A stretch of DNA of 64,000 nt. Source: Promethearchaeota archaeon (GTDB lineage Archaea; Asgardarchaeota; Lokiarchaeia; Sigyniarchaeales; SOKP01). This document shows, piece after piece, positions 24,435-32,789 of the stretch. The DNA lies in contig JAHLWS010000079.1 in NCBI GenBank assembly GCA_019057795.1, positions 36,155 through 100,154 of the forward strand, given 5' to 3'. Both the position numbers and the translations under genes were made by a program. The notes beneath the pieces are model-generated. The model saw nothing but the letters and a program-made list of their open reading frames with translations. It did not search any database and was not told the origin of the DNA. Position 1 is the stretch's first letter; every line of letters starts with the position of its first letter.

Positions 24435-25108
24435 AAAAATATGAAAATGCTTTATTACTTGTTGGTAGTCCTAAGGGCTCATTAAGCAGTTCTGTTTCTC
24501 TTGGAAATTCCTTAACCTTAAGTTTAGAAGAATTAGGGTTATCTATAGATACGGAATATCTTTATAAACTCGTTAAAAAAGAAGATGGACAGAAAAAATT
24601 AATTTCTAAGGTGGAAGATGCTGATCTCATAATTTTAGCGTTCCCTCTTTATATTGATTGTTTGCCTGCTGGGGTTATTAAAGCGCTAGAACTCATTGCT
24701 ATTTACAGACAATCAATGAGCAATCCGAAAAAACAAGGATTTGTCGTGATAATCAACTGTGGTTTTCCAGAAACACAGCATAATAATGTTGCGGTGTCAA
24801 TCTGTAAAATTTTTGCTCGTGAAGTAGGATATGAGTGGAAAGGTGCTTTAGCGCTTGGAATGGGTGGAGCATTTGGTGGTAAATCCTTAGAAGAACGCGG
24901 AGGAATGGTGAGAAATGTAATAAAAGGATTTGATATTGCAGCGCAAGCTTTATCCGAAGGAGAAAAGATTCCAGAAGAAGCTATAGAGCTTGTAGGAAAA
25001 AAGTTCATGCCCATTACCCTATATACAAAAATGGGAAATCTAGGTTGGAACATCCAGGCAAAAAAATTCGGAGCTCGCAAAAAAATTCGAGATCAACCTT
25101 ATTTGTAA
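24431..25108 (+). CDS. Flavodoxin-fold NAD(P)H oxidoreductase-like protein
   Basis: This is the second flavodoxin-like protein of the pair. LLVGSPKGSLSSSVSLGN is the phosphate loop, LIILAFPLYIDCLPAGVIKA the flavin-side loop, and GMGGAFGG a glycine loop late in the domain. It is about 35 residues longer than its neighbour, ending in a basic tail (GWNIQAKKFGARKKI). A decayed copy of that tail lies behind the next gene at 26716-26770, so this gene was once duplicated. The partner upstream overlaps by ATGA. Confidence 0.75.
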   Translation: MKKYENALLLVGSPKGSLSSSVSLGNSLTLSLEELGLSIDTEYLYKLVKKEDGQKKLISKVEDADLIILAFPLYIDCLPAGVIKALELIAIYRQSMSNPKKQGFVVIINCGFPETQHNNVAVSICKIFAREVGYEWKGALALGMGGAFGGKSLEERGGMVRNVIKGFDIAAQALSEGEKIPEEAIELVGKKFMPITLYTKMGNLGWNIQAKKFGARKKIRDQPYL

Positions 25109-25322
25109 TTCTTTTTATTTAAAATTTTTAAATTTAGTTTTTCGGGAGAACCATGATGTGGTTATTCATTATTCCCTTTTTTGTGGCTCTTATTATGAAC
25201 TAATTCAAAGTTATTCTTTATAAAAAAATCAATTTCTAAACGTTTAATTGTTTAAATGTTTTATTTTGGAGTAATATTGGATAAAAAAGTATATAATTAA
25301 AATATAAGAGTGATGATTAAAG

Positions 25323-26699
25323 ATGTCAAAATATGATGTTGTTATAATTGGTGGTGGAGTTGGAGGTACAGCTTCTGGAGCTATTCTGGCTTCTAATGGA
25401 TTAAATACTCTCCTTATCGAGAAAAATCAATTTATTGGTGGTCGTTGTAGTACATATGAAAAAGAGGGTTTCAAAATAGATATAGGTGTGCATTCCTTTG
25501 GAAGAACGAGTAATGGTCCCCTTGGAACAGTATTAAAAATGATTGGTATGGAAGATGCTATTGATTGGGTTCTAGCGCGAAATCCAGGACCGGTACAGTA
25601 TTATCAGGGGAAATTTTGGAAATTTCCTAAAGAACTTGAAAAATTAATTCCTCCCTCCGATTTTTCCAGCCTTATAAAAATACTTAGAGACATAATGCGA
25701 ATAAAGGATACAAAAGATCTTGATAATATTAGCATTAAAACATGGTTATCAAAATATTCCGATAATAAACTTGTCCACTCGTTTATTAATATTCTCTGCG
25801 GTTTATATTTTGTAGTTTCTTACAACGAGGCTTCTGCTGGTGAATTTGTGAGATGTTTATCTTCACTTGTGCAAAATAGGAGTACTGGGTATCCTAAAGG
25901 CGGATGTATAGCAATACCTCTTGCTTATGCTAAAGCCATTGAAAAATTTGGGGGTACTGTGGAAACAGGGGTCACGGCCAAAAAAATTATCATCGAGGAT
26001 GGAAAAATCCAAGGCGTTGAACTCGATAACAATAAATTTATTTCATCTCAATTGGTCATTAGCAATGCAGGGATAAAAGAAACAATAAATAATATGGTTG
26101 GTAGAAACTATTTCGATAAAATATATCTTGAAAAAATTGACAAACTAAAGTATTCGATGAGCGCTTTTTCTCTTAAATTGGCATTAAAAAAACCAATAAC
26201 TCATTTTAAAGTAATTAATTCAATGTCTCTAGACTACGAGGAAAAAGTTAGGTCAGTTTTGGAAGGAGAAGTCCCTGACAAAGTAGATTTATTCGTTCCT
26301 ATCCCTTCGAATTATGACCCAGAACTAGCACCAAAAGAAAAGCAACTAATTATCGCGGGAACGGCAGTACCTCGGGAAAATTTTGAAAGAAATAGAGAAA
26401 AATGGATAAGTAGTACAATGGAAACTCTTGAAGAAATGTTCCCAAAATTCCAAAATAACTTAATGTGGATGGAAGTCACGACACCAAAAGATATCGAATC
26501 AATAGGCGGAAAAGAAGCATCCGTTGTTGGGATATCACAAACTGTAGATCAGACAGGAGTAAATAGACCCGCCACATCTCTACCAATAAAAGGGTTATAT
26601 ATAGTTGGCGGAGACGCAGGTGGTTGGGGAATTGGAACTGAACTAGCAGCAAAAAGCGCTATCGATTGTTCAAAAATCATATTAAAACAAAAAAAGTAA
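25323..26699 (+). CDS. NAD(P)/FAD-dependent amine oxidase/phytoene desaturase-like protein
   Basis: The FAD dinucleotide motif DVVIIGGGVGGTASGAILA is at the N-terminus, followed by NQFIGGRCSTYE, the CrtI/amine-oxidase type GGR motif. KGGCIAIPLAYAKAIEKFGG and GLYIVGGDAGGWGIGTELA are the later substrate- and FAD-closing motifs. At 458 residues it fits the carotenoid desaturase/all-trans-retinol saturase superfamily. Archaeal relatives include geranylgeranyl-lipid-modifying enzymes, but this group also covers unknown substrates. No carotenoid genes are nearby. It follows two flavin reductases on the same strand at 214 bases distance. Confidence 0.8.
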   Translation: MSKYDVVIIGGGVGGTASGAILASNGLNTLLIEKNQFIGGRCSTYEKEGFKIDIGVHSFGRTSNGPLGTVLKMIGMEDAIDWVLARNPGPVQYYQGKFWKFPKELEKLIPPSDFSSLIKILRDIMRIKDTKDLDNISIKTWLSKYSDNKLVHSFINILCGLYFVVSYNEASAGEFVRCLSSLVQNRSTGYPKGGCIAIPLAYAKAIEKFGGTVETGVTAKKIIIEDGKIQGVELDNNKFISSQLVISNAGIKETINNMVGRNYFDKIYLEKIDKLKYSMSAFSLKLALKKPITHFKVINSMSLDYEEKVRSVLEGEVPDKVDLFVPIPSNYDPELAPKEKQLIIAGTAVPRENFERNREKWISSTMETLEEMFPKFQNNLMWMEVTTPKDIESIGGKEASVVGISQTVDQTGVNRPATSLPIKGLYIVGGDAGGWGIGTELAAKSAIDCSKIILKQKK

Positions 26700-26715
26700 T
26701 TAAACGCATATCGAT

Positions 26716-26770
26716 AGGTTGGAATATCCAAGCAAAAAATTCGAAGCACGTAAAAAAATAAAAGACCAAA
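26716..26770 (+). pseudogene. Fossil tail of a flavodoxin-like reductase gene
   Basis: The sequence GGTTGGAATATCCAAGC and what follows repeats the end of the gene 24431-25108 (about 25041-25093), with several substitutions and a one-base loss in the A run. It is a decayed second copy of that gene's tail, directly behind the FAD oxidoreductase. Confidence 0.7.
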
Positions 26771-26943
26771 ACAGAAACTCTCAAATAAGGTTTTGAAACA
26801 GATAAGTATATAACATTCACAAATACTAAATAGATATTAGGGAAGTGCGTCACTTTTTTAATCTTTTGGTATAAGAATAGTGCTTAACAAGTTTTTTATC
26901 AACTAACAGCGTTAATTCAGACCTTATGTGGAGAATTTGACTT

Positions 26944-27483
26944 ATGGAAAAACTTAATTTGGCGTTCAAAATGTGTATATTTGGAGATTCAGGTGTTGGT
27001 AAATCAACATTGATCAACCGATATATTACAGCCAAATTTGATCATGACCTAAAGCCGACTTTAGGAGCAGCAATTTTGATGAAATTCATAGAAACGGAAA
27101 CTATGAGAATAACACTTCAAATTTGGGATTTTGCCGGAGAGGAAAGGTTCAGATCTCTTTTACCTAGCTATGCTCAAGGATCTTCTGCAGCTATTTTTAT
27201 GTGCGACATTTCTAATCGCGATAGTATTACGAATATAGATAAATGGCTTTTGACATTTAACGAAGGAATGAACGTTCGGAACCCAAAATTCCCCTTAATA
27301 GTAGTTGGTGGAAAATTAGACTTAGAAGAAAAACGATCTTTTAGTAAGAAGGATATTGAAGATATACTTACAGTACGAAAAGAATTTGATTACATCGAAT
27401 GTTCTTCAAAAACCGGAGAAAATGTGGATTTGCTATTTCAAACTATAGTCGATAAAATGTTGATTTATGGAAACCATCTATAA
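26944..27483 (+). CDS. Ras/Rab-like small GTPase, divergent G3 and G4 motifs
   Basis: Eukaryote-like small GTPase of 179 residues. The P-loop GDSGVGKST is at 14-22, the switch I Thr in LKPTLGA at about 39, G3 is WDFAGEE (61-67), G4 GGKLD (122-126) and G5 SSKTG (154-158). In Ras/Rab proteins G3 is DTAGQE and G4 NKxD; here the catalytic Gln is Glu and the G4 Asn is Gly, so hydrolysis or base recognition may differ. No C-terminal Cys for prenylation is present. Such GTPases are abundant in Asgard archaea. Single gene. Confidence 0.92.
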   Translation: MEKLNLAFKMCIFGDSGVGKSTLINRYITAKFDHDLKPTLGAAILMKFIETETMRITLQIWDFAGEERFRSLLPSYAQGSSAAIFMCDISNRDSITNIDKWLLTFNEGMNVRNPKFPLIVVGGKLDLEEKRSFSKKDIEDILTVRKEFDYIECSSKTGENVDLLFQTIVDKMLIYGNHL

Positions 27484-27566
27484 GATAGAATCTAATCTCA
27501 ATTTTCCTTTTCGGCATAAATTAACTTTTTTAGTAGTGGATCTTTTAATTTTATAAGAAGGAAGGG

Positions 27567-27672
27567 GAAAACATTTGGGAAAATGCCGAATGGACCGTAC
27601 AGGCACGAAAGATAATTAAAGCTCTTAAGCATTTCCCAGAAAGCTCTAAAATAATTCTAATAGTAGTTAGAT
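27567..27672 (+). pseudogene. Fossil head of a histidine-phosphatase gene
   Basis: The frame here reads ENIWENAEWTVQAR then ALKHFPESSKIILI, nearly the same as the N-terminus of the intact histidine phosphatase at 29437 (ENIWENAEWTVQAR, ALNKFPVDSKIILI). The match ends where the catalytic RHS motif should come, and the start codon is lost. It is a truncated duplicate lying upstream of the M28 peptidase gene. Confidence 0.8.
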
Positions 27673-27784
27673 TAACTAATAAAATTTTATTAATCCAATT
27701 TTCTACCATATTTTAATAAATTAACATATAAAATAACATATGACTAAATTTTAAATTTCAAAAAAATAAAATATTAATTGAACG

Positions 27785-29350
27785 ATGAAAGAACTAGAAC
27801 AAGATTTCGAGCCCTCGCCTGAATTTCACTTATCAAAAAAGAAATTTTTAATTAATTTAATCAAATTAATCCCTAAAATGAGAAAGATGAGAAAGCGAGC
27901 AGAAGAATTCCTATCAAATTTGAGCGATCCTAAACTTCATGTTGAAGCTCCTTCCTTAGAAACTATTAAAACAGATTTAGAGGTTATTTGTAAAGAACCT
28001 CACAGGAGAATAGGAACGAAACAAGGAAATATAATTGAAAATTTTTTAGAACGTAAATTAAAAGAATTAGGGCTGGAATCAGTAAAAAAGGAACCAATTG
28101 ATATTATAAATTGGGTTGCAACGAATTGGAAATTAAATATATCGAAAGATAGAGAACAAATTGAAGTTCCTTGTTTTTACGTGTTAAATACGGGTTTTAC
28201 CGATAATGAAGGAATAGAAGCTTCTTTAGTTTACGTGGGAACTGGGCAAAAAAAAGATTTTAAAAATATAGATGTAAAAGGTAAAATTGTAGTTGCCGAT
28301 ATTGAATTTCCAACCATGCCTTTTGGAAAATTAATAAAGCTAGCAAAACCGTATTATGTTTCTGATCCTACTAATATTATCGATGAAACGACAGAACTTG
28401 TTTTAACTTTTGCATTATCAAATTTTCCCCCCCAATCATTGGGAGGAAAACCTAGAGAAGATTCTGTATATTGGCGAGCATTTAATGGTGGAGCCTTGGG
28501 ATTAGTTCTCATTTTAAGAGACTACCCTTCAAATGTGAATAGTCATTGGGGGCCCTACGATGGCGCTATGAAACCAATTCCAGCTTTATATGTGGGAAAA
28601 TATGATGGCATAAAAGTTAGAGAATTAGCACAAGCTAAAAATTCTCATGGAACCTTAATTCTCGAAGGATATAGCGAAACGACTAAAGCTCATAATGTAT
28701 GGGGTATTCTACCAGGAAATTCTGAGGAATTAATAATGATCTCAAGTCATCACGATTCGGCGTTTAAAGGCGCGTCCGAAGATGGAACGGGTGTTGCTAT
28801 GGTATTAGCTCAATTAAGGGCGTGGTCAAAAATTCCTAAGAGTGAAAGACCTAGATCTTTATTGTTTTGTTTATCAGCGGGACATCTCTACGGAGGGATA
28901 GGTGCTGAAAAATTCGCCCGGAAATATAAAAACAATTTATTAAAAGATGTACTAGTAGACGTGAATCTAGAACATTTATGTGCTAGAGAAGTCATAGAAG
29001 ACCCTCTAACGCATAATTTTAAACTAACTAAGAATTTAGCGTTAGGTGCTGTATTCATTTCACAAACCGAAAGTCTAGTAGCGCTTACAACTAAAGCTTT
29101 TAAAGAACATAAGATTGAAAATATGCTATTAGTTCCGGATAATTTCTTTGCAACGCCTCCGATCGGTGAAGCGGGACATTTTGCTATTCATGGAGATTTA
29201 AAAGTTATACATTGGATTAGATCTCCTTATTATCTACTTACAGCAGAAGATACACTAGATAAAATCGATATGAATAAATTACACCCCACAGCTCAATGTG
29301 TATCTGATCTAATCAATTCCTTAATGTATCTACCAAAAGAACAATTTTAA
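27785..29350 (+). CDS. M28-family metallopeptidase with inserted PA-like domain
   Basis: The zinc-peptidase core of family M28 is visible: ISSHHDSAFKGASEDGTGVAM has the first His/Asp ligands and the bridging Asp, DVNLEHLCARE the Glu base and ligand, and the C-terminal LLTAEDTLDKID region supplies the last ligands. A PA-like insertion (about 130-280; GKIVVADIEFP and HWGPYDGAMKPIPALYVGK) precedes the core. There is no signal peptide, so an intracellular amino- or dipeptidase is likely. It starts with an ATG behind an AT-rich leader, and is followed after 86 bases by a histidine phosphatase. Confidence 0.85.
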   Translation: MKELEQDFEPSPEFHLSKKKFLINLIKLIPKMRKMRKRAEEFLSNLSDPKLHVEAPSLETIKTDLEVICKEPHRRIGTKQGNIIENFLERKLKELGLESVKKEPIDIINWVATNWKLNISKDREQIEVPCFYVLNTGFTDNEGIEASLVYVGTGQKKDFKNIDVKGKIVVADIEFPTMPFGKLIKLAKPYYVSDPTNIIDETTELVLTFALSNFPPQSLGGKPREDSVYWRAFNGGALGLVLILRDYPSNVNSHWGPYDGAMKPIPALYVGKYDGIKVRELAQAKNSHGTLILEGYSETTKAHNVWGILPGNSEELIMISSHHDSAFKGASEDGTGVAMVLAQLRAWSKIPKSERPRSLLFCLSAGHLYGGIGAEKFARKYKNNLLKDVLVDVNLEHLCAREVIEDPLTHNFKLTKNLALGAVFISQTESLVALTTKAFKEHKIENMLLVPDNFFATPPIGEAGHFAIHGDLKVIHWIRSPYYLLTAEDTLDKIDMNKLHPTAQCVSDLINSLMYLPKEQF

Positions 29351-29436
29351 ATTTATGTTATAGAGGTTTAAAAGCGTTTACTTTTTCGATTTGCTAAAAA
29401 TAACTTTTTTAATTTTATAATTTTTAATTATGTAAG

Positions 29437-30153
29437 ATGTATAAAGAAAACATTTGGGAAAATGCTGAATGGACCGTACAGGCGCGTAATATCGTTAAAG
29501 CTCTTAATAAATTTCCTGTAGATTCGAAGATAATTTTAATTCTGCGACATTCCCACAGAAATAATCCCTCTGAATTAGTGAAATTACATGAACTAAGGTT
29601 AACTCCTCAAGGACATCAAGTAGCTAAGATATTTGGTCAAAAATTACCTAAAGAGAGAGCAATCAGGCTGTTTCACAGTCCTGTAGGCCGCTGCCAAGAA
29701 ACAGCAGAAGATATTTTAACTGGATTTGAAGATGCTGGAGGAAATGGAGCGTTAGATGGGGTACTTACGCCTCTATTTTTCGCGGGAACTGCTCCAAAAT
29801 TTTTCCAAGATATTATTATGAAAAATTCTCATCTTGATTTTATGTTTCGTTGGGCTGTCGGTCTCTATTCTCCAGATTTAATATCTCCACTTCAAACTTA
29901 CTGTCAAAAGGCGGCAGAGACCATTTGGAACGGTATCAACGATGCTCCAGAGAGAGGGATCGATATTCACATAACGCACGATGTTTTTTTAATGGCATTA
30001 CGATTCGGATGGTTTGGAATACCTCCTGACGCGCAATGGGTTTCCTTTTTAGGTGGAATCGCATTCACTTTAACCGAAAATAAAATTAAATTGTTTGTTA
30101 AAGATCGATTTATCTCGATGAATGTTCCCTATTGGTGGAAAAACCGAACTTAA
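29437..30153 (+). CDS. Histidine phosphatase (phosphoglycerate-mutase superfamily) protein
   Basis: The catalytic His is in LILRHSHRNNPSE, an RHS variant of the usual RHG motif. LTPQGHQVAKIFGQKL is the following helix, LFHSPVGRCQETAEDI carries the second Arg, and HITHDVFLMALR the second active-site His. At 238 residues it is a normal member of branch 1-like size, but substrate (phosphosugar, phosphoprotein or pyrophosphate) is not readable. A truncated copy of its 5' end lies at 27567-27672. It converges on the zinc-ribbon gene behind it. Confidence 0.85.
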   Translation: MYKENIWENAEWTVQARNIVKALNKFPVDSKIILILRHSHRNNPSELVKLHELRLTPQGHQVAKIFGQKLPKERAIRLFHSPVGRCQETAEDILTGFEDAGGNGALDGVLTPLFFAGTAPKFFQDIIMKNSHLDFMFRWAVGLYSPDLISPLQTYCQKAAETIWNGINDAPERGIDIHITHDVFLMALRFGWFGIPPDAQWVSFLGGIAFTLTENKIKLFVKDRFISMNVPYWWKNRT

Positions 30154-30162
30154 TTGTGCGAT

Positions 30163-30618
30163 TTAAAACTCATACCTACATTTAGTGCAGACCCGCTTTT
30201 TCGCGTAAATTCTTACTGGCACGTAGCTAATCAAACGCGTTTTATCATCAACTTCTTTGATGGCGAAACCCATAGCTCCACATTTAGGACATTTTCTTTT
30301 ATAAGTAGAATGGCTATTGCTAGGTGAGGTTGCTAGAGATATTTGCTGATTAGGCACTCTTATTGTATTTATTTGTTGATTCGCATGTTGAGGCGGACTT
30401 AATTGTTGTTGAGGTGGATTTAATTGTTGTTGAGGTTGACTTAATTGTTGCTGTAGATTCTGAATTCGAGCTCTTAATTCTGCATTCTCGTCTTTTAATT
30501 GAGATAGTTGTATTTCTCTTTTTTCCAGAAGAGTAAATAATTCTGTAATTTGGTTTTCCAATATGCTAAGTTCTTTTTCGTCTTCAGGTGATAAGCCCTC
30601 TATGTTTTCATACATCAT
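30163..30618 (-). CDS. Coiled-coil protein with Gln/Pro-rich linker and zinc ribbon
   Basis: An N-terminal coiled coil (about 12-60) is followed by a low-complexity stretch of QQQL-PPQ units (about 60-90), and then a C-terminal zinc ribbon, CPKCGAMGF ... CTKCRYEF (two CxxC pairs). There is no membrane segment. The repeated QQQLS/NPPQ units are tandem at DNA level too, so length may vary between strains. No function assigned; such proteins could be adaptors. The ATG at 30618 is preferred to the GTG at 30627 by position. Confidence 0.6.
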   Translation of the reverse strand: MMYENIEGLSPEDEKELSILENQITELFTLLEKREIQLSQLKDENAELRARIQNLQQQLSQPQQQLNPPQQQLSPPQHANQQINTIRVPNQQISLATSPSNSHSTYKRKCPKCGAMGFAIKEVDDKTRLISYVPVRIYAKKRVCTKCRYEF

Positions 30619-30787
30619 TTTTCGCACACATCACATTTTTTACAGAAATGTATTTTGTCGCTACATAAAATTTAGGTTAGTTTGACATAAATAGTTTATT
30701 AAAAATAATCCTAAAAACCAATAACTTAATTACCATTATCTTAGGTTCTAATGACTATAAATTGTTTTTTATGGAGTTTTACAACAG

Positions 30788-30796
30788 TTTTATAAA
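30788..30796 (+). promoter_or_regulatory. TATA-box-like element
   Basis: TTTATAAAT centred about 27 bases before the ATG at 30819 fits an archaeal TATA box with a leaderless start for the MscS gene pair. Confidence 0.45.
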
Positions 30797-30818
30797 TTAA
30801 CCATCAAAATATTAAATT

Positions 30819-31766
30819 ATGAAAAAAAAATACTACTTTCTCATTTACTTTATTCTCATTTTCATCGCGTTATGGGTAATCTATCTACCACCTTGGGAAC
30901 AATCTTTAAAAAATTTGATCGTAATAAATATAATCATTTACATCATACGCAAACCAATGAATAGCTTTGCTGCGTATTTATTCAAAAAGCGCTCTTATCG
31001 AACTACTGTTTCAATTGCCATAACTATTATATGGAGCATTTTCTTATTCTGGTTATTGTATGTTATTGAAGATACTTTATTTTTCGCCATAGTTCCATTT
31101 TTAATCGTTGCTGTGTCGTTAAATTTTAAAAATATTATTAATAATATGGCTTCAGGAGCGCTTTTGTTATCGTCAGGGAAATTTGAAATAGGGGATTTAA
31201 TAGAAACCAACGGTATACAAGGAATAGTAAGTGAAATCAATTTAAATTATACTAAAATACGGGAATTTGACGGAGTTGAGATTAAAATTCCAAACAGTAA
31301 TGTTTTCGGTTCTACTATAGTGAAGTTCACTCACGATAAGTTCAAAATATTCGAACCGTTAAATAAAGAAGAATTTCACAAAAGTAAGTACTATAAAGAA
31401 TATATTAAGATGATAAATAAGATCTTATCAGCGAAGATAAAAACAACTACCTACATCAAAAATATAGAAATTTTAGGGTCCTTAGACCCAATAAAACTCG
31501 ATGAGCTGTTACTGAAAGTATTTAACGCTTATGAATCAATATTCGGCATCAAACCCGATTATGCTGTTGACACCACGAGATTTGGACGTGTTCGCGTTGC
31601 ATTGTATGTGAAGTCAGAGAACCCGGTAATTATTTTGAACTACTTGGATTCTTTTCTTAGAGACATTCTCTTTGCTTTATATCCCGATAGAATTTATAAG
31701 GATTGGGATAAATACCAAGAAAGTCTTGCTGATTTAAAATTAGATGACGAGGGTGATGAAAAATAA
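30819..31766 (+). CDS. MscS-family mechanosensitive channel
   Basis: Three or four hydrophobic helices occupy about residues 5-120. The pore-lining helix continues into the MscS beta domain, with NIINNMASGALLLSSGKFEI then GDLIETNGIQGIVSEI and IKIPNSNVFGST, the classical signature. A basic/acidic C-terminal vestibule domain ends in DDEGDEK. It should gate ion flow under membrane tension. A second MscS gene follows with an overlapping start, so the two may form mixed channels. Confidence 0.88.
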   Translation: MKKKYYFLIYFILIFIALWVIYLPPWEQSLKNLIVINIIIYIIRKPMNSFAAYLFKKRSYRTTVSIAITIIWSIFLFWLLYVIEDTLFFAIVPFLIVAVSLNFKNIINNMASGALLLSSGKFEIGDLIETNGIQGIVSEINLNYTKIREFDGVEIKIPNSNVFGSTIVKFTHDKFKIFEPLNKEEFHKSKYYKEYIKMINKILSAKIKTTTYIKNIEILGSLDPIKLDELLLKVFNAYESIFGIKPDYAVDTTRFGRVRVALYVKSENPVIILNYLDSFLRDILFALYPDRIYKDWDKYQESLADLKLDDEGDEK

Positions 31767-32659
31767 GCGCAATCTTTAATAGTGATCTTGAAGCGTTTAT
31801 TTTTGTTTTTATCATTGCCATCTCATTGGTTATTGTTAACAAGTTTTTATCGGATTTGTTTAGTCGAATAGGGAAAATCCCTATAGTAAAAAAAAATAAA
31901 TTAATTTTTGTAATTAGAATAGCGTCGATATTAACTCTACTTTACTTTGTAATGAATGGATTTCCCTCGTTCACGACTCTCCCCCCTGAAACTACTGCAA
32001 TAGTAACGGGTGCATTAAGCACAGCTTTAGCGTTCGTAACAAGCGGAATTTTTTCTAATTTTGTTGCAGGTGTATTATTATGGATTATAGATCCTATTGA
32101 TATTGGGGATGTAGTTAAAATTTCTGGCCATAAGGGCGTAATAAAGTCTATTTCGCTTACAAAAGTCGTTATTGAGACGTTAGACCGCATTATCGTAGAA
32201 ATTTCCAATTCTGATGTTGTTTCGTCAATAGTGCTAAACTATACAATAAAGCCCAAATCAAGAAAGAAATATTTTCACTTTAAAAGACAAATTCGAGCTC
32301 CCCAAGATGTCGGCAACGCTCGATTAGACATTGATGCTTACAACGAGGTTATTAGAAAACAAGAAGAGAACGACATCAAAAACTTCTTTAACTCGTTTTC
32401 TGAAGACCGCAAAAAGATAATTCATTCTTACACTTTCAAAATGCGAGTTCCGTACGGAGAATTCCGTATCAAGATAGACCAATTTAATAGATTATGCGAT
32501 AAATACGGAGAGATCTTTGGTTTTAGACCACACTTTCATGTTTTAGACTTTAGCAACGAAATTTTTGTAAAATTCAGAATTTTAACCTTGGATTCCAATA
32601 AATTATTAAAATTTCAACGACAATTCGCTAAAGATCTCTATAAAATTATCTTAGGTTAA
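31763..32659 (+). CDS. Second MscS-family channel, probable AUA start
   Basis: The MscS signature is present: FVTSGIFSNFVAGVLLWIID, then IGDVVKISGHKGVIKSI and VEISNSDVVSS. The first in-frame canonical start is the TTG at 31826, but that would cut a transmembrane helix (LEAFIFVFIIAIS followed by LVIVNKFL) in half. The frame is open up to 31760 with no ATG, GTG or TTG. An ATA at 31763 overlaps the stop of the preceding channel gene as ATAA and lies exactly five bases after GGTGAT, so it is the likely start. Translationally coupled to the first MscS gene. Confidence 0.75.
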   Translation: MSAIFNSDLEAFIFVFIIAISLVIVNKFLSDLFSRIGKIPIVKKNKLIFVIRIASILTLLYFVMNGFPSFTTLPPETTAIVTGALSTALAFVTSGIFSNFVAGVLLWIIDPIDIGDVVKISGHKGVIKSISLTKVVIETLDRIIVEISNSDVVSSIVLNYTIKPKSRKKYFHFKRQIRAPQDVGNARLDIDAYNEVIRKQEENDIKNFFNSFSEDRKKIIHSYTFKMRVPYGEFRIKIDQFNRLCDKYGEIFGFRPHFHVLDFSNEIFVKFRILTLDSNKLLKFQRQFAKDLYKIILG

Positions 32660-32789
32660 TTGGAGTTCAAGTTAAAACAATATATATTATTTTTTTCCAT
32701 TTTTTCATGAAGAAGTTCAAGTAAAAAATTAAATTATATATTATGTTGATATAGTTTAGAGCAATTATTTTTGTAAAGGTAGTAATAAT

